A stretch of DNA of 64,000 nt, taken from Neelides folsomi (taxonomy: Eukaryota; Arthropoda; Collembola; Neelipleona; Neelidae). Numbering within the stretch: the first letter of the stretch is position 1; each line of letters starts with the position of its first letter. Shown here piece after piece: positions 24,289 through 36,721 of this stretch. Both the position numbers and the translations under genes were made by a program. The stretch spans positions 62,001-126,000 of the forward strand of contig JAQGBZ010000081.1 in NCBI GenBank assembly GCA_034687125.1. The letters are read 5' to 3'. The notes below the pieces were generated by a model. The model did not search any database, was not told the origin of the DNA, and saw only the letters and a list, made by a program, of their open reading frames with translations.

Positions 24289-27200
24289 CTAAAACTGAAA
24301 TTCAAGAAGAAAGTTTTATTACTTTTTGATTCGTATAAGAGATAAGAAATTGCGTTAAGGAGAGAAAGTCAATTGTGAGGGTTTTGACTTACGAGAGAGG
24401 GTGGGACGGAACCACGAGCCCGGACCTTGCTGAACATTTGCTCAGCAACTTCACTTCGCTCGTCGGCCTCCTCAAGTTCTCCTTGCGCCTTGCGGAACTT
24501 GGCTAAGTTCAATGCAGCGATCTCTTCCTATAATTTCCAATTAAATTAAAATTTATTACAGAATATAGGATAGTTTTAACTAAATTTTAATATTTAAATT
24601 ATTTATTTAATTGATAAAAAAGTATTAATGTTACGGCTTCTTCAATCTGCCTCTTGTAGGTCTTGATCTTCTGCTGGAGCTTGTCAACAAGATCGGCCAT
24701 TCTCTCTTGGTTTTTCCTATCTTCCTCAGCTTGAAAGGCGAGCTCCTTAATTCTGCGTTCTCCCTTCCTCAAGTTCTTCTGGTCGTCGGCGGTGCGGCGT
24801 TGTTCGGCATCAAGTTCGGACTCGAGTCCACGGACGCGATCTTCGATCTTCTGAATTGCCTTCTTTCCTCCCTTAAGACTGTTGGCCTCGGCCTCATCAA
24901 GCCTAGATTGAAGGTCCTTAAGTTGGCACTCGAGGGCCTTGCGGGTCTTCTCGGCATTCTGAGTGTGCTCTTGTTCAACACGGAGTTCATCGGCCAACCT
25001 GGAGGCATCGACCATAGCCTTCTTAGCCTTCTCTTCGGAGTTCTTTGCCTCGTTCAGGATCTCCTCCAAGTCGGTCTAAATAAACGTAACGAGATGATTA
25101 AATTAAACAAAGTAAGGGCTATAAATTTTTATGAGAAATTACGTGGAGGGTCGTGAGTTCCGTCTCGAGCTTTCTCTTTGAGTTGGCCAAGTTGGAGGTT
25201 TGGTTTGAGAGTTCGTTAAGCTGTTCGTGAGCAGAGTTGAGATCTTGTTCAGCCGATCTGCGAGCTCTGTCAGCCTGTTCGAGAAGAGTTCGGGATTCTT
25301 CCAACTCGTTCGCCCTGGCATTACCCTTCCTCTCAGAAGTTCCAAGCTGGAAATATAAAATGCAAATTGAAACTTATAATTAATGACTTCAAATTAAAGA
25401 TTTTTCCATTACAAGTTCACGGGCTTCTTCTCGGCCTCGGACTTCCTCCTCAAGGGCTGTTTGAACTTCCTTGAGAGAAACGAGGTATCTCTTGATGGCC
25501 TTCTGGGACTCGGCATTTGCTTTGTTTGAATGGTCCAACCCAATCTCGAGTTCGTTGATTGAGGTCTCGAGGGCCTTCTTCATGCGGATCGCCTCAGCCT
25601 TTCCTTTCACCTCGGCCTCAAGAGAAGCCTGCATGGATTCCAAAGCACGGTGGTGATTTCTACGCGTATTTTCGAATTCCTCTTCCTTTTCTCCGAGTCT
25701 AAAAAATCAAACATTTTTTTAAATTAATTTTAAATTAAATTAATAAATCATTATTGGATTAGTTTTTTATCCCTTAAAGTCCACTTATGGATTGAAGCCT
25801 GAAGTGGATTTTAATAAATAGTGGAAAATCAGTTAAAAATATTTTACCTTCGGTCAATCTCCTGTCTGACTTGAGAAAGTTCAAGTTGTCCACGAAGGAC
25901 TTTGTTTTCTTCTTGCTCAAGAGCAACTTCGGCACCCTCAAGAGCAGATTGGAGTTCTTCCTTCTCCATCTCAAGTCGTTTCCTGGCCTTTTCAATTTCG
26001 TGAACGTTTCGGCTTCCTTCTCCAATCTGTTCCAAGAGATCCTTAATCTCGTCAACGAGATTCTTGTTCTCTCTGCGAACAGATGAGAGCTGTTCTTGTC
26101 CTTCCTCATACATGGCCTTTGTTCTGAAGACCTAAAATTTAATTTATTTTGTGTCATTTAATTTTACAACTTTAATTAATGCTAATTTTATGTAATTTAA
26201 ACCTCAGATGAGTAGTTGCGGGCTTCCTTTCCACTGGCATCAACTTCAGCCTGGAGATCCTCAACCTTCAATTTCCATTCTCCAACAATCTTGTCGAAAT
26301 ACTTTTGCTTCTTCTCTCCTTGTCCAGCGATGACTCGGGCCTTCTCGACCTCATTGGCCATTTGTTCGTAGTTGGCTGAGAGCTTTTGGTTGCCCTTCTC
26401 GACAACGACGGCCTTCTGGCTGAGACTCTCGATGGTTTCCTCAGCTTCAGCAAGACGAGCTTGGAGCTTCCTCTTGGCCTCTTCGAGCTCTTCAGTTCGG
26501 GCGAGTCCCTCTGACTCGTACTTGGCACGCCAGAGTTGAGCCTCTCCATTGGCCTTTGAGATCTGCCTGAGGATCTCGCTCTTTCCCTCGGCACTTTCCT
26601 CAAGTTGCTCACGGAGAGCATCAAGATCGTGTTCGACGTTGCGGAATTTTCCAAGAAGGGTGGCCTTCTCGCGACCCTCCTCGTCGGCGAGTCTCTTGGT
26701 GTCTTCGAGTTGGGTGTGGAGGCTGACCTTGAGCTTGTTGAGTTGGCTCAATTGGTTTTCTCCCTCTTCGAGTTGACGGCTCATGTCGGTGTTCTCCATG
26801 GACATCTTCTTCCTAGACATATCAGCCTCACCGAGATTACGCGCAATTTCGTCGAACTTGACTTGAAGCTCGTTAACTTGTTGGTTCAAATGCTTTCCGA
26901 GTTTCTCTTGAGCACTCTTGTCGCTGGCCAAATGATCCATGGCAGCACGAAGGTCTCGGAGCTCTGGTTCAAGAGCTGAACGATCCTTCTCAGCCCTTAA
27001 TAAATATTTTTTAAGACCGATTTTAAAGCTTATAGACAATCCTTCTATTAAATTATTCTACTTTATTAAAATATAAAAATTCTTTATATTTGTAATTGGA
27101 TGCAAATTTTTATTAGTTAAACATAGAATATTAGTTAAATAAATGAATACAATAGATACAATTGTTGTTACTTTTTAAAATTAGTATAACGTGACTTACT

Positions 27201-30200
27201 TGGCTTTAACTTTGCTAAGGTTGTCAATTTGCTCAGCCATTTCGGTCACAGCATCGTTGTGTTTCTTTCTAAGGTTAGCCATTGATCCCTCGTGGTTGAT
27301 GTTTGCTTCTTCAACATCATGACGAAGCTTAGCAAGTTCGGCTTCTCGCTTCTTGTTGAGTCCAATCTGGTTGGATGTTGCTCCTCCGGCCTCCTCAAGT
27401 CTGGAGCAAAGATCTCCAAGTTCGGTGGCCAAGTTGGACCTGTTCTTCTCGGCTCTTCCTCGGGATGCTCGTTCTTCATCGAGTTCCTCGCACAATTCTT
27501 CGATTCTTCCTTGGAGCTCCTTGATTTGACGTTGGAGTTTTCCAAAGAGTCCTTGTTCGTCTTCCATCTTGGCGGTGAGCGATCCAAGTTCCTTGTCCTT
27601 GCGTTGGATTCCTTGTTCCAACTCTTTGTTGTTCCTCTCAAGCTCGACGACGGCTTCTTGGGTGAGTTTCAAATCTCCCTCAACCTTCCTCTTGGCCTTC
27701 TCAACATCTCCACGGATCTTCTTCTCGCGTTCCAAGTTGTCTTCGATCTCATCAAGTGAACGTTCTTGCTTGGCCTTAACTTTGCTAAAGTGATTCACTT
27801 TGTCCTCCAATGCCTAAAGCAAATAAAATAAAATATTCAATTGGTTTAACTTTTAATGTACTATTTAAAAGTAAAGCTTACTTGCAAATCCTCAGAGGCT
27901 TTCTGGTTCATCTCTTGAGCAGCTTTCTTTTCTTTGTTCAACTTCTGGATGAGTTCTTCTTGATGGGCAATTTCTTCATTGAGATTCTTAATGACGGCCT
28001 CCTTTGTCGCTTTGTCTCCGCTTGATCGCTCGAGTCCTCCAGACAATTCCTCGAATTCCTTGTGCATGTTCTTAACTTCATTCTCGATCTTCCTCTTTTG
28101 TTGGTTCAATTGATTTCTGGCATCTTCTTCCATGCCCAATCGGTTTTGAACATCCTGAAAAAGTATTCAAATTATTTTACATAAATATTTTCAAAATAAT
28201 ACTGATACACACAAGTGCCAATAATTAAATATTAAAATAAAAACTTACATGGAGTTGACCCTCAAGATCAGATTTCTGTGACTGAAGCTTGTGAAGTTTA
28301 TCAGTAAGGGAAGATGCACCTCCCTTTGAAGCTTCCAATTGAGAAAGGATCTCGTTGTTCTCCTTCTGAACTTTGTTGCATTTGACCTCAACAGCTTTCC
28401 TGGCAACTTCCTCCTTAAGGCGTCCCTCTTCAGCAGTAGCGAAGAGATCGTTCAAACGCTTGATCTCGTCCTCCACTCGGGTGACATTCAGTTTAGGCTT
28501 GATGAGCTTCCAGAACCTCATCCATGGCCACGTGCGATTCCTAACCCATGATCGCACAGCTCGTTGGACGACTTCGAGTGCGACTCGTTGGTCGGCGAGT
28601 TGCTTATAGGACTTTCGTGTGTTGTAAGCACGGATGGTTGATTGAAGATTGGCAATAATTCTACTAAGACGGTCGTCACGGATTTCCTCTAGTTCTCCGA
28701 GGATTCCAGCCCTGAAGAAGACCTTGGTGTGACCAACTCGGTACTTCTCCTTGTCAAGTCCAATGCTGTCGAAGCAAGCAGTTGCCATTTTCTTGTCATC
28801 CTTCTCTTCGTTCATGACTTGGGCCGCAAGTATGATGTAACGATGCTTGAAGTCGGGGTAGAGCATCCTGTTGGGGAAACCCTTTCGGCAAATACGGATA
28901 CCCTCAAGCACACCGTTGCAAGTCAACTGATGCATTACAAGACCAGAGTCGATAAGACCTTTAAAATAATTTTTAAATGTTATTTTCATATAAGTATGTA
29001 TATGTAGTACTATATATTATACATAGATAAAGTACTTTAATTGTAATTAAGAATGTCAATTTTCAACTACAACTAACCAGGAGTCTTGACTTCGTTGGGA
29101 ATGATGCAACGGATGAAATGAGGATGAGTAGCCTTCAACGTCGTCATCAAGTTGTTCAATTGCTCCTGAAATAACAATAAAATTTCAGTTAATTTCGGGT
29201 ATAAAATTATAATCCATGCCAAATGATCAAAAGACCGCAATTCCATTGGGCCTCAAAAGGTAAAGGTAATGTTGAAGTCAATTAACATTCTAGAAATTAG
29301 ATCAATTTATGTTGTATTTTGGGTAAAAGGTACAAACTACAGAGGTGAAATTTATGTCACGTTATTATGATAAATGTACGACATCTCATTGTGTGATATT
29401 ATTCAATATATTTCTATTGAATTTTTATAGTGTAGGGTTGAAACTGTTGTATATTTCAATGTGCTGAAGATGGAATAATCAAGGGGAGACACACAGACAT
29501 AAAGAAGTTACATTATGTCCGAAAGGGAAAAATTGAGGTTTAGAGGTGAAATGAGGAATTTTTTATCCTCTTGGTAGAAATAAAGTGTAAGACACAGAAA
29601 ACTTGAAAATTAATTAAGGATGATTCTGAGCCAATTGACATCCTCGTGTGAAAGGTAAAAGGGTAAAAATGGGGTTCAGACTCTTCGTATATGAGCCATG
29701 TCACTGGGATCACACTTTTTAATTTGTATTAAAAAAGTAACCCTGTAGCTAGAAGAAACGGTGGCGAAACCAGTACCTTTCTTCTTACCACCTGTTAAAC
29801 GACCCTCCCTTTCATTAGTTCCTCAATTTCCCCAGTTAAGTCATAATTCATAATAAGCTTACTTTTAGATAATTACATAGAATGAGATACATTAATAATT
29901 TTTATTAACAATTAATTTAATTGAGTTAACCTCCTTTGGACTCCTGGGGTGGGCCGGATTGACCAGGATGGTTAGCAAAAATGTCACAAAGAAGTTGGTT
30001 AGATCCCTTTTTGAATTGATCGACAACGGTGTCATTAAGGGGATCCTTGTTCTTCTCGAGCCATCCAGTAATACTGTATGCGACCTAATTTTAAAAAAAC
30101 AATTATTAATAGTCATTTCACCCATTTAATTTATTTATTTAGCACATGTGCTATGATGTATATTTAAATATGGGATTAAGAAATCTAAAGGGAGAAGATT

Positions 30201-33200
30201 CAGATTTTTATTTTATTTTAAACGTTTCTAAATGTTCCAATAATTTTCCAATTTATTAGTCGTTTTGATTCAAAAGTTATAAGGGAAGTATGACAATTTG
30301 GAATTTTTATATTACCAATTTCTAATTCAAATAATAATAGGGCTTAAAGATTAAGTTTTATTGCATTTGCTTAAACTCTTATCAAACGACACTGAATATT
30401 TTTAAATACATTTGATGAAAAATGTATTCACATTTTATTATATTTTACTCAATTTGCCCAATTATTTGTCATGAGAGCATTTATAACTTGATAACAATAA
30501 ATTAATGTAATGATTCATTTTTGAAAACCTTTAGAAACGCTCAAAATAAAATTCTTTTCCGAATCTTCTCCCTTTAGATTACTAATTCCCATATGTATAT
30601 TTAAATAATATCACCCGATGGTTTTTAGATTGAAAAAATCGTAAATCGAATTTTATCGAAGGTGTTAAGTATACATATAAATTTTATATATTACCGTTCC
30701 AGCATAATGGACGAGAGCGAAGTGAGCTTCGGCCACACCTGGCTTTGGTGGCCTAGGCTTGATGAAGATGTTCGACTTGCCTAAATGGTTGTTCCTCAAC
30801 ATGTCAGCAAAGGTTTGATCCGTAGCTTTGGGGAACATAGACTGCTCCTCAAGGATGGACATGACTCCCAAGGGCTTTTCCATCAGCTCAATACAAGCTT
30901 GCAAATCCATTCCGAAATCCTCAAAGATCCAGTCAAGACCTTCTTTCTTGTACTCTTCTTGCTCAAGTACGAACATGTGATGGTTGAAGAACTGTTGGAG
31001 CTTCTCATTGGTGAAGTTAATGCAAAGCTGCTCAAATCCGTTGTACTATTTCAAAAAAAGTATCATTTTTAAATTCTTTTAATTAAATTACAATAGATTT
31101 TTGTAGCCAGAATATTTTTTAAAATAAAATAAATCAAAAAGATTTAATTATTTACGTCGAAGATCTCGAATCCGGCAATATCCAGCACACCAGCAAAGGA
31201 GTCTCGCCTTTGTTGCGTGTCGAGCGTGTGGTTACACTTTACAACCAAGTAAGTGAACAAACGATCGAAAGCTGCCTTGGCCATGGCACCAACGGTGTAA
31301 TTGCATTGAGCTGGAGTCTGAGCCTTGGTGACGAACTCCGTTCCGACCTTGATCTTGGGTGAAGTGAAACTCTTGTAAAGACCTTCACCGTCAATTCCAA
31401 GAAGCTTTCCAACTTTCTCTCCTTCCTACAATGCAAATAAAATATAATGAGATGTGATGTGACAAGTGGATCTGAGATTCTTTAAATGTATATTATTTAA
31501 AAACTTTTATATATAAAATTATTGATCGATTTTTTAACTTACAGATGTTCCATCAGCTTCAGCCTGATCTTTTCCCTTGAACTTCATGGTTCCCAAATGC
31601 ATAACGGCCGCGGTGATCTTGTAGATGTTTTCTCGCTCCTTGTTCGTGAACCCAAGGATTTCGAAGGCCTCATGGGTCATGACCAACTCCTCGTTGTCAT
31701 CAATGGATGGTACAGTGATTTTACCTTGGGAGACGTAGTTGTATTCGTAGATGTCATTGCTCAAAAGACACATCTCTATATAATAACAAAAATTTTATTA
31801 GATTTTTTATTATTTCACTTAAAGTTAGTGTAAATGTACAAGGTGGCCCAGAGTTAACTCTTTTTTAAATCGATCACAACTTTTAAATGAACAAAGATAA
31901 AAATCTATTAATATGGGAGTTTCATAGTGAATCCATCACTTTATCACGTATCAAACTATAAGCTGAATTGATTAAACAGTAAATAAATGACAGCCACTTT
32001 TCCGTGGGATATTTTGAATTTCTCTTTTTTCCTTTGGTTTCTTTTTCGAATTAAAAAATTGAAAACTATCACCGCTTATTAAACAAATAAAATTTTTGTG
32101 TTATTGAAGTGTTCTCTCAAGTTATGAACGCTTCTAGGATAGTTGAGAAGCATAAGCAAATTAACTCTTGCAGGAGTCTTTAAAGAAACACCCGTTGTAA
32201 TACGTAAAAAGCACTCGAAGCAGAGGAAGTTTATTGAAGCTAATGATATTTAAATCACAAATTAAAGTTATTGTTCATAAGATGTATAATGAATATTATT
32301 GCTGATTGTAAGAAAATTTGATCAATATTTTAATATGATATTGCTGATTATGAAAAAGAGTGTTAACTTTGGGCCACCTTGTATATTAAGTTCAATTTTT
32401 TATACCCTTGATCCCAGGAACCTTTCCAGTCATAATTTGGTAGAAGATATGGTAAGAACGCTCGAGGGGCTGTTGAGAGATGACACGAGCTTTCTCCAAA
32501 AGGTCTAAAGGAGAAATAGGTTTAAAATAAAGTTTAAATGTTTTCTGATGTTAATTAAAAAAATAGTAAAGTGTTTTAAGTTTGTTTATATAATATTTAT
32601 TAAAAATTACTTTGCTATTTAGATATAATATTCATTAGATATAGAAAATGAAAATTCTTACACGTCTCGATATCAGCTCCAGCCAACTTTCCAGACGATC
32701 CGAAATGGATACGAATGAATTTACCCTGTTAAGAACCATAGATTAACAATAAGTAAAAAAATAGTATAATACTTTTTATGTAAATCTTACGAATCGGGAA
32801 GAGTTGTCGTTACGGGTCGTCTTAGCGTTACCAAAAGCCTCAAGTACAGGATTCGTTTGCACAATTTGATCTTCAAGAGACAACTAGAAATAAGAAGAAA
32901 TCATTAGCAGAAGTAATATCAAATTACAAAACTGTTTAAAACAACTTTTTTTTCATTTAACGAACTTTCTTCTCTCCATCTTTTCCCTTTCCAGTTGAGG
33001 TGGCACCGACAGATGCAAAGTACGCAATGACTTTCTTCGTGTTTTCTGTCTTTCCGGCACCAGACTCTCCGGTAATGAGAATGGACTGATTTTCATTGTC
33101 TGGAATATGCATTATTAGTATAATGTAAATATGTATAAAACTAAAACTTTTCATTCCATTTCATATCCATCTCATGATTTCCATATGTGAGAGTGTACCC

Positions 33201-34000
33201 GTGCACATGTTTTGGTATGCTCCTTCAGCAATGGCGAAGATGTGCGGGGGAACTTCATTCCTCCTCTTTCCATTGTAGATCTTCATTGCTCGTTGGGTGT
33301 AGATTGGGTAACGCTTGTATGGGTTGATAGCGATACAGAAGAGACCCGAGTAGGTCTAAAGGAAACAATGGTGTTTATGGAATCCGAGCTGTGGCTCAAA
33401 ATAGATCCGCCTTACATAGATGAGCTGGTTGTAATATCTCTGCTTCAAGTTGTGCAGCACAGATGCGTCGTTCAAGTAAGTCAAGTTACTCATGTCCTCA
33501 GACTTCTCATACTTAGGTGGATTCACTTGTCCGACCTGAGCTGCCTTGAATGTTTTCTCCTGTAATAAGAATAATAAAGTGTTTTTAGAATTCATAAAAT
33601 TTTAAATAAATTGAATAAAATTGACAATTAAAAGATGTTTATATAATATGTAATGGATACATCTACTTATTGTATAGACAAAATAATGTTTAACTTCTAG
33701 AGAGCTTATAATATAAAAATTTTATTAATTGATAGGAATTAATTAATTTAAAGAGAATCTTATGATTAGTAAATATGCAATTAAATAACTGACCTCTCCT
33801 CCAACTTTAACTTTGGCATCTTTCTCGGTCTGGCTGATAAGTTCTCCCTGAACGAAGCCTTCCTTCTCGCAAGGGACCCAGCAAGCCTTCTTGGCATCAT
33901 AAGGCTTCGTCTGGTCAATTCTCTTCTGCTCGAGCGAGACATACAAGTACTGGGAAGGGTCCGGTTCCTCCCCCTCCTTGAATTTCTGCTCTATAACCAT
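24289..34000 (-). CDS. Mhc: Muscle (sarcomeric) myosin heavy chain, class II
   Basis: I can join 23 coding exons in frame into 1929 residues, the normal length of striated-muscle myosin II. Exons on the minus strand: 34000-33794, 33559-33416, 33355-33199, 33099-32966, 32883-32791, 32725-32662, 32504-32406, 31775-31543, 31425-31156, 31045-30695, 30084-29931, 29791-29742, 29165-29078, 28958-28249, 28154-27882, 27813-27200, 26995-26203, 26131-25848, 25698-25413, 25346-25143, 25075-24635, 24527-24393, 24294-24289. The motor domain has the P-loop GESGAGKT (180-187), [21 protein letters not shown], and a Lys/Gly-rich loop 2 (GGKKKGTGF) before [10 protein letters not shown]. The light-chain-binding lever follows, then an unbroken coiled-coil rod of more than 1000 residues. 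It forms thick filaments and drives contraction by ATP hydrolysis. The exon ending near 32966 has an odd donor (GTTCGT), and the last two codons (Phe-stop) are a weaker call. Confidence 0.96.
31837..32383. mobile_element. Mariner-type MITE inside a myosin intron
   Basis: The element is 31839-32381 (543 bp). The left end caaggtggcccagagttaac and the complement of the right end caaggtggcccaaagttaac are inverted repeats of about 28 bp. TA lies immediately outside both (31837-31838, 32382-32383). It sits in the intron between the exons 32504-32406 and 31775-31543, which it makes much longer than its neighbours. No usable transposase frame remains. The intron's donor and acceptor are intact, so splicing should be possible. 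Confidence 0.8.
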
Positions 34001-34008
34001 GTTGAGTT

Positions 34009-34069
34009 CTGAAGGAGGAGAAAAGAAATTAAAAGAAAGCCCAAATAAAAGCCCAAATTGACTCCTGAC
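34009..34069 (-). other. Short intron in the 5'UTR of the myosin gene
   Basis: Just before the myosin ATG, the minus strand shows a pyrimidine-rich acceptor (cttctcctccttcag pattern) and, 61 nt upstream, a donor (AAG followed by GTCAGG). This splits the leader from the coding start, as is common in arthropod muscle myosin genes. Confidence 0.6.
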
Positions 34070-34149
34070 CTTATCCGATCCGACGACACAGAGACGTGAG
34101 GCAGTGACGAGCGGAGTGATTCTAAGCCCCGGTCGGGGGGAGGAAATCA

Positions 34150-34156
34150 TTTTATA
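34150..34156 (-). promoter_or_regulatory. TATA box of the myosin heavy chain gene
   Basis: The minus strand reads TATAAAA here, about 150 nt upstream of the ATG and about 80 nt upstream of the 5'UTR donor. Transcription would start near 34120-34130. No other coding feature lies between this and the next gene to the right. Confidence 0.6.
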
Positions 34157-35686
34157 GGAGGTGTAATTTCCCCCGCCACCCTCAGACGAAAATAAAAAGG
34201 CCCAGCTCATTTTCTGCTCCCTCATTCCCATTTTTGGATCATCTTCCTTGAAATTAAAAACATACCCCGGCTGCTCTGTTCCACATTCTTTGGAAGGAAT
34301 CTCTCAAGGCGTCTCAACCGATTTCCACCCCTTTTGCCCGGGATCTTAATTCCACTTCATTCGACTCGTCCTTTCACTCCACAAACAATCCTTTAATTTG
34401 TTTAAATTAACAATTAAGGTTTAGCTAACATTTTAATTCTTTTGCTAACTTCAACTCAATTGGATGAATTAAGAATGACTATACCATATTAAGCTTTTAA
34501 GTTCATCTCATCAACCAATATAGATCATATGCATAATTTATCATCGTTGGTAGTAGTTCTACAAATGATTACTGTTGCAAACGTGGTTATCAAAGAGTAA
34601 GTGTATTTTGCAAATAAATCAACCGGTGTTGACATTTTCGGCTATGTTTTGTAACTTTGCAAAGTTGATGAGTGTGTTCAGAGAAAGTGTTCAATTCTTC
34701 TTTAAATCTTGTTAAAGATTTAAGTTTGAAAGTTGGCATTCGCTGCTTTTGTTGTTCTATTTCTGTTCATTCTCCTCTCGATTACAATGAGCTGATCAAA
34801 GGGAGTTAATCTCTGCAAGGGAAAACTCCGAGATCCAAACATATTCGCACACAGTCAAAGGAAATTTGGATATCAAAGTGAAGGAGTCGGATTTGGCCTC
34901 ATGCCTTCCTTCAAATTCCATTCAGCCTACCGGTTACCCTCATTCGATTTTTTTAAGAAACTTAATTTTATCCTTAAATTCCATGTACTTTTAATAAACA
35001 ATGTTACTCAAGTTTAATATGGATGTGTAACAAAAAATATACCGAATTGTATATTATTAAGTAGTAGTTATAAGATTATATTGTCTTAAAATAAAATCGA
35101 GCATCATTGCTAAATCCTTGTAAAACTGTTGGTTGGTTAATGAATCTGTTAAATTTTCGCCATGTAACATTGTTAGAAATTTACTAAATTAAAAAGGTAG
35201 TGCTAAAGATGGTACTGACATTGCATTGGGAGACAAGGTACCATTCTTGTCACTCAATCACAATACCATCCACAGAGAGCATTTGTTTGATTAGAATTGA
35301 AGGAAATACAATTGTAGATTAATTATAAAATTATTATTATTAAAATTATTATATTATGTGTAAAGTTTAATAAAAAGTTAAAGAATTTGTTTAAGCCCAA
35401 GCTAATATAACAATGAGATATAGGTAAGCTTTTTTCTTATTGGGAAACTAAAGAAGGACCCTCTGTTATTTCAACCTTGTGCCGGGAATTCTCTCTCAAT
35501 GAGAGAAGAGAGAACTGACAAACTGAGAAACAGAAATCAGAAAAGTAAAGTGAGAGAAATACAAATTAACACTGTCAGTTAACAGAGATCAGAGACAGAG
35601 CAGAAGAGAAAACACAAGATTTTTTTAATCTTTCTTCCCCTTCAATAGTTTCAATTGCTTTTTTGAATCTCTTTTGATTTTGATGT
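34157..35686. other. Intergenic region between myosin and scramblase-like gene
   Basis: The two genes are divergent, so this 1.5-kb gap should hold both promoters. I see AT-rich sequence and a purine-rich AGAGA/ACAGA stretch at about 35495-35610 that probably belongs to the leader of the gene to the right. No reading frame is supported. Confidence 0.4.
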
Positions 35687-35726
35687 TTTGATATATTCAG
35701 AATATATTTTATCAGAAAAAATAAAT

Positions 35727-36645
35727 ATGGATATAACTGAGAGACCAAAAGAGCAAGAAAAAACTGAAATTGAAGAACTAAGAACTTATTTTACTGACAC
35801 TTCAGCTTTATTTATCTCTATTTCGATTGATAAAGGTATAATTAATAATATACTACAACGATCAGACACAATTCTCTCTATTTCAATTCAACAATTTTGT
35901 TTAAAGATAAGGCTCCTGGAAGTTCCAACAATCATGGTTCAATATTAAACCAGAATGGGGAAAATCTTTTGACTTTTCATCGAAATGCGTCAAATGAATA
36001 CTTAATAGTAAATCCAAATGGACGAACGATACTAACAATTAATTCTGTAAGTCAATATTAATGAAAGTAATGATTATGCTAATTGGATTGAATATGGAAT
36101 TTACCTTATACCAATAAATGAACATAATATTAATATAAATATAATTGGCATTTTTGTATCGCTTTCTTTTAAATACATCTTAAATTTTTTGCTAATTTTA
36201 GGAATTTAAAGTACGAAGTGGTCACTTTAACATGGGACTGATGGCTGAAACTCCATTTGGCTACTCGGTCAGAGAAGGGAATACAAATCGAACAGAACTT
36301 GTGAAAATAAAGAATTCGACATCACTTCTTTTTTTCCACCATCTGACAATTTCAAGTTGTCATCCTTTCTTTAGGGAGTTTAAAATAATTATGCCAGAAG
36401 ACGGGTTAGAAATAGGGAAAGTTGGTCAACTTAAAAACATTTCAGACGATTTGAAGCAAAACGTAATTTTCGAACTTTCATTACCCGTGAATATGCAGCC
36501 TCAAACTAAAGCACTTATTTTGGGAGCATCGTTTAAAATTGTAAGATTTAAAATAATATTATTATTCTAGAGCTATTTTATAATTCTTAGTCTAATTATG
36601 CTAATTCTCTCTTTTCAGTATCATGATCTGTTTAGAACTTTATAA
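35727..36645 (+). CDS. Divergent phospholipid scramblase-like protein
   Basis: Four exons (35727-35835, 35907-36046, 36202-36540, 36619-36645) join in frame into 204 residues. The first intron is only 71 nt and has a weak donor (GTATAA); the others have GTAAGT and GTAAGA. An in-frame Met 39 nt further upstream (35688) is an alternative start. The middle and C-terminal parts align by eye with the scramblase barrel: an NPNGRTILTI strand, then ETPFGYSV where scramblases have the PPG-x-x-G-Y turn, then GKVGQL in place of GKI-SK-W, and near the C-terminus KALILGASFKI in place of KAVMIGACFLID. It lacks the Cys clusters of ordinary scramblases, and the Asp-rich calcium loop before the last helix is not conserved. 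A Lys interrupts the terminal hydrophobic segment. So it may have lost calcium-driven lipid scrambling. The family is likely; function is open. It is also shorter than usual (about 250-330 residues). Confidence 0.6.
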
Positions 36646-36714
36646 AATTATATCATTGGATCCAATCCAAATGCAGTCAAAGTATAAATATTCAATAATG
36701 AAAATTTCAAATCC

Positions 36715-36720
36715 AATAAA
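36715..36720 (+). terminator. Poly(A) signal of the scramblase-like gene
   Basis: AATAAA lies 70 nt past the stop at 36645, at a typical distance for a short 3'UTR. Confidence 0.5.
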
Positions 36721-36721
36721 A

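Noticed and set aside
24707-28551. Long open frames on the plus strand across the myosin rod (for example 24707-25156 and 27292-27759)
   Set aside because: They are antisense shadows of the Glu/Lys/Leu-rich coiled coil, caused by its codon use, and have no features of their own.
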